The translations under genes and the position numbers were made by a program. The notes under the pieces were generated by a model. That model made no database searches, had not been told where the DNA came from, and was given only the letters and a program-made list of their open reading frames with translations. A stretch of 64,000 bases of DNA from Rhipicephalus microplus (Eukaryota > Arthropoda > Arachnida > Ixodida > Ixodidae): the NCBI RefSeq assembly GCF_043290135.1, contig NC_134701.1, positions 203,160,601 through 203,224,600 of the forward strand, read 5' to 3'. This document shows, one piece after another, positions 52,616-62,001 of this stretch; positions within the stretch are counted from its first letter, which is position 1; every line of letters starts with the position of its first letter.

Positions 52616-53280
52616 AGCGTTTGGAGGGATTGGTAAACGTGAAGCAAGACACTGCTGGGCTCGCGAGAAATTATTAGAAAAAGCAGTAAAACAGCGTCGC
52701 TCTACGCGTCACAGCTGGGATTCTGGAAACAGCGTTACATCATTGCGTTCACACATGGCCTCGAAGAGAGCGAAAGCGGCGAAACTCTCCGAAAACAGCT
52801 CGTTTCGCCACCCAAGCGGCCGGAAAAGCACGCTGCGCGGCCAACATGCAAAACTCTGTCCGAGACTGATTTTCCCGCCTCAAGAATGGAGATCCGGTTT
52901 CCACTTCACGGCTTTGGCTGCGCTAGATGAAACCACGTGATCTGATCAGCCGGCCGCAGATTCAACCTGGCGGCAAAGGCGTTGGCGGTGGCTCGCATCG
53001 GTTCAAACCGCAAACTACTCGTGCAGCACGACGAAGCTTGATGGCCTCAACGAGGACGCATTCATCGAGAGCCTGGTTTGTGTAATTGTGGAACTGTGGA
53101 AGTAAACGGTGCAGAAGTAGCAAGTCAGCATGCCCCAGCTTCCCAGCTTGTGTGGCGTATGTGTACAGCCTGCTGAATTCGCCGCTGCTGGTGCGTTCGC
53201 ACATGTCGTTTGTGCTGACTTATCTCCCAAAACAACGTTTGAAAAGGTGCGAGCCGTTTCTCTTCCCTACTGCTTGATTA
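52616..53280. other. GC-rich block of unknown nature
   Basis: CpG-rich sequence, contrasting with the AT-rich flanks, including CACGTG (52933) and CCGGCCG. On the minus strand an 80-codon frame (53204-52962) reads LGHADLLLLHRLLPQFHNYT and DECVLVEAIKLRRAARVV. On the plus strand 52743-52940 is open for 65 codons, including SSFRHPSGRKSTLRGQ. I recognise neither. It may be part of a mobile element or a promoter-type CpG region. Confidence 0.4.
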
Positions 53281-54014
53281 GCTAGAAATCGGTACAAAAT
53301 TTAGTGCTCAAAAAACGATCAAAATCAAAATAATTGTCAAGGTAGCGATGGCAGTGGTGGTGCGATGGGACTGAACGAATGTGAACATCTTCGACGTACG
53401 CGGTCTTGATTTTCTGGCTGCTCAGGCGTTTCCGTTTACACTTCACTTCTCAAGTGTGAAGCGCAGTTGAGACCCTAAAGGAAAGCCTGTTTGATATTGA
53501 TCAAAACAAAGTGCAAGGCCTTTCTCCTCATTTTTACAAGCAAGCTTTTAATGCTCGAGGTAAAACCTCTGGTGCCTGCTTGTAAGCCTGTGCGCCGTCA
53601 CTTATGAACCTGGTGGATGTGTCGTGCCAGCTACCTATGTTCTTCTAAATGAAATATATTCATAACAACAAAAAGAACAAACCATTCAAAGACACAAGAG
53701 TTTTTTTGAGCAGTTTAAAGGTCCCAGCTAAAACTATAGGTGCACAATCTAAATTCGCGAATTCGCAAATTAGTGTCTCAGAAATTTCGCGCAAATATTA
53801 TAGGCCAGAAAGGTCACTCTGCTTATCTGACACATTTCACTTTAACACCTGTGACTTCAACAAACTCAAAACTTAACTGCAAGGAGCTGCATTTTTTCAG
53901 CTTCAATAGATCACAATACTTTCGGTGCATAGAGCATTTAAAGAAGTTACACCAGGTAGGATATGCAAAGAAAAGAATTCTTCCTATAGAGACAGTGCTA
54001 ACATTTTATCCCCA
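53281..54014. other. No supported gene
   Basis: Unique-looking. A 170-codon plus-strand frame (53740-54252) runs from here into the repeat end at 54015 and beyond, so most of it cannot be a host protein. No domain recognised. Confidence 0.45.
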
Positions 54015-54100
54015 TTACCCCCTTCCCCAGTACAGGGCAGCCAGCCGATCTGAGAACTGGCTAACCTCCCTGTCCTTCCTCTTTCAATCCTCCTCCTCCT
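54015..54100 (+). mobile_element. Retroelement 3'-end fragment, CCTCCCTG type
   Basis: TACAGGGCAGCCAGCCGATC, then GGCTAACCTCCCTGTCCTTC and a CTCCTC-rich end. It matches, with changes, the 3' end of the I/R1-type remnant at 9912-9985 (AAGGCAGCGAACCCG...GGTTGACC..CTACCTT), so both probably come from one LINE family or a SINE sharing its 3' end. Confidence 0.5.
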
Positions 54101-55731
54101 CTGAGCTATGGGACTTTTCGTGGTTTCGGCATTCGAAATCATGTGCACGAGTACGACGCAATTTTGTAATAATTTTACTCGATAAGCAAAAAGTGCATGC
54201 TAGGAACACTCGAGTGCGAATAGATAATTTTCCATATAACAACCATGATTAAACTAGGATTGTTGGTATTTACATTTCCATGTCACTTCAACTAGTGATA
54301 GAATTAGGGCGCACTTTATTAGGATTGAATTATAAATGCTTACATCGACTGCGCAATAAGTTAGAATAATTTGCAACAACGTTGCAACGTTATAACACAA
54401 AAAATTTAAGTTGAGTCGATTGTAAAATTATTTAATACTATACAAGGCCACACGAGTGTGACAGGAAGTTCGAGCACGTTATTGCTCTTGCTTACAGAAG
54501 AATTAATGTATATGTGTGGGCTGCATGAATTTCCGCTTGGCATAATATGCATATTTTTCCATCAAATATATGAAATATGCGCTGCGTAGTGAGAAAGCGT
54601 AAAGCCTTAGGGAAATACGCGTGCTTTATTTCACGAGGCCTCGCGCATACCGATTTATCCGGGCATTGTATCGCATGCGTACTAAGTTTTGCTGAAAACA
54701 CAATGGCTCATGGCTGGCTGGAACTTGTTCTCTGTCTGTGATTTCTCATGTAGTAGCTGGAAGGAAACACGGCTAGTACAGAAATTCCATTCGAGAAAGT
54801 AGTTTTCCTTTTGTAACTCATATGAAGTACTCTGGAAACATCTTGAACGTAAAATCAGCTATCTGCTCAAAACAAGAGCAAGGTTTCTTTGTGAATATAT
54901 CAAAGGTACAAATTTCATCAAAGCACTCCTGAAAGTAACAAAAAAGGCTGATGCGTCGAAGATATATTTCAGCTAGCTTGACTTATCAGGTGGTGTACGC
55001 GTAGAACGCTATATATTCTGGCGTGACTTTCATCGATTGGGTCACCTCGTTCCGTTCCTATATGTTACTACTTTGGGTTTGAGTGACCATTCAACTGCTG
55101 GTTCAGACCTACATAAATCTTTGACGTCTGTGTGGTCCATTTCAAGCTAATCGAGTCATTTCAAGAATGGTCCTTCAAGAAGACCTGTCTCACTGCTTGC
55201 ATTTGCAAACTTATGCTCGAACAGAGGCAAGATGGATATTCAACAAAGCTGTTAGAATGTGGTCTCGGCCGACATCAATAAGAACGGTTGCAAAAATGGC
55301 AGTGTTATTTTGTTTCTTTTTTTGCAAAGATGGCTTCAGGACAGAATCAATATTCCTGATTCTGGAAAGGTTTTTTCTATTATTTATTACTCATTTTTCC
55401 GAATATTACGTCGTTTAGAAGAGTCGAGTTGCCAACCAAACCTTGTTGTCCCCTCTTCTGTCCATCTTGTATGTTTTTTTTTGTAGCTAATGGTGGAGAT
55501 TTACGTAGTGTGTGTGTACGTGTGATAACCCATCACCTCCTCTACGTAGGAAAAAAAATTAACAGCAGTTTCGCTTTAATAGAACAAGAAAAGAACGGTT
55601 TTTTATTACAACTTATGTTTCAATGTTTCGTTTAAGGCATCATAACTACCTTAAGGTGTCTTCTTTTTTTGACGTGAGTGGTGAACAACCTAACCTCATC
55701 ATTGGAACATTAGAACACAGTAAATATCACA
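54101..55731. other. No supported gene
   Basis: AT-rich sequence with frames up to 83 codons (55167-55418 plus). Nothing recognised. Confidence 0.5.
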
Positions 55732-56059
55732 GCATATCCACGAGGTGAATGATGACGAGTGGTGCGAAACTCTTCGTAGGGAGGTTAATGTCCGAGTCGA
55801 TCATCAAACTAAACGCGCGAGGAACACTGTACGTGCAATACAAGTTAACTTTTATTGTTGTTGGAGAAGACGGATGGCTTGTGGCCTCCCTTGACCGCAC
55901 GGTTGAACGGATGGATGGACCAACGAAAACACGAGAAGACTCACGGATGGACTAGCGGACGCACGGACGAACACACGGACGGGTGCACGGATGTACGCAC
56001 GCACGGACGGACTGAAGGACGCTTCGCCACTCTCATCATCATTCTCTCCATCGATATGC
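55732..56059. mobile_element. Terminal-inverted-repeat element, copy 2
   Basis: The left end (55732-55770, GCATATCCACGAGGTGAATG ATGACGAGTGG) and the reverse complement of the right end (56021-56059, GCATATCGATGGAGAGAATG ATGATGAGAG) are diverged inverted repeats and match the ends of copy 1 at 50900-51107. The interior carries a run of ACGGATGG/ACGGACGG units (55905-56020), the counterpart of the CCGTCC/GTCT tract in copy 1. 328 bp, non-coding. About 60 bp beyond the right end lies GGAGCTTCGCCCCTAA (near 56130), so a longer outer structure is possible. Confidence 0.68.
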
Positions 56060-59000
56060 TATGGCACCGTTTTTATTGACAGGCAATGCAACTGTCTACT
56101 AGATGCACGGGGCGTACGATTCACGGCGTAAGGAGCTTCGCCCCTAAAACAGCACTTGATTCGTCATTAAAAGCACGACATAAATCCGGCCGCAAAATAA
56201 AAGTGAAAGGCGCTCTCTGGGAACTAATAAGAGATACTCTAGAAATGAGCGCCGGATCTTATGTCTCAAAATGCTAGATTGATTTGAATTCACCGCATCT
56301 TAACCATTTTCTGGTGGCTTTGTCTTTTTCGTGAGTGCGTGTCCACGTACTACCGAGGTATATATGCCTGTCAAACTAACGTTAACTGGCAGTATTCGTA
56401 AACGAACCCGCTCATAGTATCTCAGATCGATGTAATTCTATTCAAAGTCCGAGTTTCCCTCTTAGACTGTGAGCCCTTCCTAGGTTGCTGCAATTGGACA
56501 GGGGACTTGCTCGAGCGCCCTGTTTTATGGGCTCACTCGTCATCCGCTCAAAGTGTGCCTAAAGTAGTGGCAAGGCAACGAAGAATACCTAGGGAATGTT
56601 TATAAAACGAAGCGATACATGCCTTTCGTCGAGCCAAAGGTCACACACAGTGCGAAAGTTTCGCGAATTACGGCTCTAAAGAAGAGGATCAATCAGACTT
56701 ATGAACATGTTACTATGTCTCGTTCATTCCTATTTATAAGATCAAGTGCTTTTGCATAAAGCAAAGGCTTATTAGACAAGACGTCGACGTCGTCTTACTC
56801 ATTGGTACTTGTTTTTTTTCATTTGTACAGTACTAGGTTGTTGTTTTTTCTTGCAATTTAGACGTTCACCAGGATGGTGTCATTATTTAGGCGGGAGAGG
56901 CCTTGCAGGTTTGCATTCTACCTTTTTCTGTTTTTTTTTAATTCGAGTGTCACGTAGCGTACCGCACACGCGACATCTTTTCAGCCGAGCTTTATGATGG
57001 CTTTGTTAAGACCTAATAAAAGACGTTAATGGAAAAAAAATGAAGCGGAACAAAGAAACTTTAGTCATTTGTCTCTTTCGTCTCCAGTCTTCTGAGAATT
57101 TTTTTTCTATTCGTCCTTCACGACATCTTATATTTTCATTACGGAAGAGCTCAGAAAAAATGACATGTGTTATTTATATAATGGCTGCATTAGCATGCCT
57201 TGTTAGGTCATGGAAACCTCCCATGACACTTCATTCTGATTTATTGCGCAGTAGCATGCCTTGTTAGGTTACGGAAACCTCCCACGACACTTCCTTCTCA
57301 TATAATGCGAGAGGTGCCCGAGTCGAACAAAGACGCCACGGATTTGTTAATCTACGTATTTTTATAGTATGTCTATTTAGCAGCGCACGCCTAGGCATTT
57401 TCGTGATTTCCTGTTTCACTTGGAATATATATGAAAGCTGGTTTGAGAAGATATCATTTTACGACTAACTGGCTGACAAGTGATGATTCGTATAATAAGC
57501 ATGACATGCCAGTGGCGTTTGTCTCGAAATACTTTCTCACAGTAGTGGCGAATACGCACCGACCGAGGCCTGTGAAAGGCCTAAATGTGCCGTAGCTGAC
57601 TGGTTTACTGCTTATGCAAAGCAAGGAATTGCGGGAATGGACATTGCAAATCGTTATGCGATAATGATAAGCACCTCATGCCAAAGAAAAATCTAGTACT
57701 AGATATTTAGGACTCACGTACGTAGATGCTTTGTGTGCGTAAAGCTTCTAGATGTAAGCAGTGCGCATGCACAGAACTTTGCCGCCGCGTGCTGGTCTCA
57801 GGGACGTACTGAAGGTTTTATTCTCTGCCTGCGTTTTTTGGTGGTTTTCAAATAGTGTACACCATACATTGTGATCCAGACTGGTCAGCTCAAAGTATTC
57901 TTTTCCTTGGTGGCACCTGCTAGGTCCAGAACTTAGGAGGAGCACTCGGAACAGGACCAGTTGCTAGAAGAAATTTTGACAATCACGACAGAGACCGGCT
58001 ACAAAACACAATCTTTAAGAAGGCATCGTTGGGCCCTGGTAACCGAAGCCGATCAACCGTCATTAAAAGTTCATCGGCCTACGCGAGGGACGCCGTTGTG
58101 CACGCACACACAGCCGGGGGCTGAAATACTTGTCCTGGATCGAGTTGACGCAGTCTGCATAATTTCCAGGAGATGGAGCTACGTGGTCACTCTTACCGCG
58201 TGTCAAGTGCCTGTAGCTAAACGCGTTTCGGAGTGCTTGCACCTAACGTAAACGTGGACTTTACAGGTTTGCGAACGTGATGTCCCAAGTATGTGAAACG
58301 AAAAGACCTACTAGCACGTTGGCGGCTTTGTATGTAAGCAAAAAATTCTGTTGCATGCCAGTTATAAGCATAACAAATACAGCCATAATCAAACCGAGTT
58401 TTTCTGCGTGGCAGTCGAGTATACTACCACATAGCCACGCAAAGTCTTAATTTTAATGTAAAAGACCCAATAGAGAAGTGATGTCCGTCAACCAGAATTA
58501 TGCTGTAGGGTTGGCTATCAGCAATCATAAAAAGTATTAAATAATGCATATGTTCTTTTATGAGGCAGCAATTCACAGTAAAGAGTTGCCTCACCCCGGA
58601 TAAATTCGCGAACGATTGATAATAATGGAATGGACATCTTCGAAACATAGCGTGTAAATTGTTCAAACAAAACTGGAATACTTACTTTAGAGGTGCGCTG
58701 AAACACTTCAAGTAATCATGCAATGGATTTAATCAGAGAGCTTATAGCGTCACGAAGTCAACGCCACCAAATTAAAAAAAAGGAAATCTGTCCAGTACGA
58801 GCGGAGTTACAAAGATTTGTCGCCATCGCACTCTCTCTTCCTGACGAAAGAACTGGAAGCTAAGCAGGTAAAGATGGATGGGGCACAGAAAATACGTCGC
58901 GCACACCTCATGACTTTTAGCACTTCTTGCTTTTTTTTTTCTTCAAATACACGCCTTTTCTAGCATGAACGCGTAGGCACGCGTGTACAAGTCGTGGCCT

Positions 59001-59460
59001 CCCACGGCGATGCCTATAACGACCGTGCGCGCAATGTTCAAATCAGCCAATGTCTGATAGACGGCCTTGTACGAGTGATCTTGAGCGTCTTCCTTTATTT
59101 TTAGAGAGAAGAGAAAACAATTTTAGCTGAATTCGACGATTTATTGTGAATTGCAGGTCGCGTGTTGCACTATATTATTTAGCTCGCGTGTTCTCGGGAG
59201 CGTCCACTACCAACCAGGTGCGTTTTCTGACCAAGCTGAAAAAGTGTTGCAGGGCCTTTTTAATGTGAGTAGTGGTGTAACCTCGAATAATAAGCTACCC
59301 TTGAAGGTACCAATGTAGTAAACTTGCCTATAAGCCCTTAATGTGTATGCGACTCAGCTTACGCTAAGACATCGATCTTAATAGCAACACTTGGATCGGA
59401 GCACAAAAAATAAATAAACACTTAAACAAATGAATATATACGGAGGCTATGCTTCAGATC
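56060..59460. other. 3.4 kb without a supported gene
   Basis: AT-rich with short frames, the longest 96 codons (57961-58251 plus), which resembles nothing I know. Contains the 61-bp duplication listed separately. Confidence 0.5.
57191..57312. repeat. 61-bp tandem duplication
   Basis: TAGCATGCCTTGTTAGG, then GGAAACCTCCCA-GACACTTC recurs at 57191 and 57252. The two copies differ at several positions, so the duplication is not brand new. Confidence 0.85.
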
Positions 59461-60535
59461 ACTTCCTGTTTAGCATTCTAGAGTCCTGCTCCCGAGAGTA
59501 CCGTTCTCGGTGTCTTGGGACCACTCTTATTTTTATTGTATAATAATGACATTTCTGCTATCATGGGTCCGCGTGTGCAACCTAAACTCTTCGCATATGA
59601 CTGTTTATTTTATACCACTATACGAAACAAAAAGGATCAAGTGTAAATTAACAGATCTTCACAGGCGTAGACAAAATCGTGCAAAATAAGGAGTACAGAA
59701 ATCAAGTATTTTAAATCGACATATGCACATACTACTAAGTGCTGTCTTTTATTAGCATATACCATCGAAGAAGATTTTTTAATAAATGCTGCTCAATGCA
59801 AGCATCTAGAATTAACGATATTACAAAGTTTATCCTGGAACGTACAAATTAACAATGTTTGTTCAAAGGCATATGGGAGGCTATGTTCCCTACGAAAAAA
59901 ATATTGAATATGCAACAGCCGATGTGAAATTTGCTACTCTCAAGACCTTTGTTAGACTAGTTCTTGAGTACGCGTAGGTAGTATGGAGCCGTTATTCATA
60001 ATATTTAAAGAAACCAATAGAAAAAGTTCAGAGGTACGTGGTGTGACTCATATGCTCGCGGTATTGAAGAACAGAGTCAATTACAGAAACGCTGCGTTCT
60101 TCTGACCTGCATTTGTTAGAAACGTGCCGGTAGAAAAATTGTCTGAAAGTAATATTTTACATACTAAATGGCTAACTAAATATTAGCAAAGAAGCATACT
60201 TACTGCTGCCAGATAAACAGAGCTGAAGAAGCGTCCACATCAGGACCATTCAAGCGGGCAGGACTCATACCGACAGGTTCAAGTGCCCCTTTTTTTACTG
60301 ACGCAATTGAGATGTCGAATGCATTGCCAGTGTGTGTTGTTCAACTTGACTAGTTGTCAAATTTTGAACAGACCTTACACAACTATCTGTACAAGTGTAC
60401 CGCTTGATCTTGATACAACATGTTTTTGTGTATTTGCTGATGATGTTATTTCTACTTAAATAATTTATTATGCTATTCTCTCGCTAAGGACTCTCGCAAG
60501 ATAGTTGACTGTATTGCTAAATAAATTAAATTGAC
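59461..60535 (+). mobile_element. CR1/L2-type LINE remnant (RT to 3' end)
   Basis: Plus-strand frames give VLGVLGPLLFLLYNNDISAI (59500-59560; compare SVLGPLLFLIYINDL), LFAYDCLFYTTI (59590-59622; a scrambled FADD motif), then SWNVQINNVCSKAYGRLCSL (59835-59890; compare W..HI..I..KA...L..L), VRLVLEYA (59951-59974) and a KKPIEKVQRYV-type sequence (60009-60040). Stops interrupt throughout. The end at GCTAAATAAATTAAATT (60515-60531) resembles the AATAAATAAAATA end of the 41748-45976 element, so both may belong to the same broad group. Confidence 0.72.
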
Positions 60536-62001
60536 TTCCAGAACGCATGCAATGTGCGGCATATAATAAACCAACCTAAACACACGAGCGTGATCATGCT
60601 TTCCTTAATTAGGGGAAACAGAAAGCGTGCACATGTTGCATTGTCCTCAGCAATCGGCTTTCGGTGCACTGCAGCCATCGTGTTGGCCCTGCCCAGCATT
60701 TCACCACTGAGCCACAATCAACACAAGTGACTTTCTCGACGGCTAGCTGTTTTTCACTCACATGTTCTTCTGCAATGCACTTGAAGCGGTCGTACATACG
60801 CACAACTGGTGGCAAGAATGGGCTTAGAGAGGCGGATGCTAAATGCGCAGCGGTAGGGTGATGGGGGTGTCTAGGAAAATAAAGTGGGGTATTGGCTCCG
60901 GTGGCTTTGAGCAGAATGCGTGCAAGTACCTCGCGGTGTGTATTGCTGCTGGAGGGTGCAGTCTGTGTCGAAGAAGAGAAGGGAAGTTGGCGCTGGTGAC
61001 AAGACTTGGCAGGGTGGCCTATAAGGCACACAAAACTGGGCAAGCACAAAAGATGCGCCAGAATCTCCATAGGGCAGCGTTTGGGGGCAGTTTGGAAAGA
61101 GAACGCCACGGAGGTTATGTTTTTATGTTTCCGCTAGACTCGTCTCCACGAGTGCGTGAAGAGGGAGAGAAAAAACGGGCTTTCTCTCTCTGTGAACGTG
61201 GTTGCTGGTAGATTGCATCACGTGTAGCTTTCCACCACATTGGAGACCAGGAATTTCTATAGGTTGTCGCACAAATAACGAACACACTACGCCAGCTACG
61301 TTTTCGCTATCCTATACACCTCACACTTTTGATTCCTTCGCCTTCTTTTCCACTGAAATGAATATCAAACGAAACGTCCATCTTGGGGATATCCCTGCCT
61401 TACCTTCTTTTTATCTGCCTTCTCCTTCATTATGAAAAACGACTAAAATAGTTCAATGCCGTTACGAAAATGAGGCATGCAAAGCATACACGGAGCACCT
61501 ACCTTAAACAACAAGCTTTGAAGAGCCGGTTAGCGATGAGGATACACGGAGCAGCAATGAGATAAATTATACGTGGATAATTATTCGCCAAATGGAACAT
61601 CTGTTAGCAAGAAAGCCCCCATTTTCTGAAACGGCCCACTCTCGGCGCAACGTAAATAGCAATGGAGACTGAGATAGATCTGAACAAATACAAATAGGCA
61701 CAACCGCACTAAACGTCTTGGCGTTAATGGCGAAGTTGCTCCACGGTCCCAATCAAACATCTATTTGGGCCTAGCGCGAGGAGGTAGAATATCTCACGCC
61801 GTATACAGCTTCTACTCAAGCTGGTGATACGATTTTGGTAAATACATGAACTTAACAGTGATACACGCAAAAACACATCCATAATTGAAAGGAATACTGC
61901 AAATACTGCTATTACAAACGAAAATTTTAAATTTTAGGAACGGAAAACAGTGTGAATCTGTGAAACAGTCGGACCACGTGCCCGGTGCCGCGCAGTTCCC
62001 A
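60536..62001. other. No confirmed gene; GC-richer stretch at 60640-61230
   Basis: The 60640-61230 part has opposed open frames of 166 codons (61109-60609 minus) and 122 codons (60843-61211 plus) in G-rich sequence. A minus-strand stretch TGTGGCTCAGTGGTGAAATG (about 60715-60696) looks like an A box, but I see no matching B box. Neither protein is recognised. The rest is AT-rich spacer. Confidence 0.35.

Noticed and set aside
53740..54252. 170-codon plus-strand frame as a gene
   Set aside because: It runs across the retroelement 3'-end fragment at 54015-54100 and has no domain.
60690..60720. A-box-like TGTGGCTCAGTGGTGAAATG on the minus strand
   Set aside because: No B box downstream; not enough to call a SINE.
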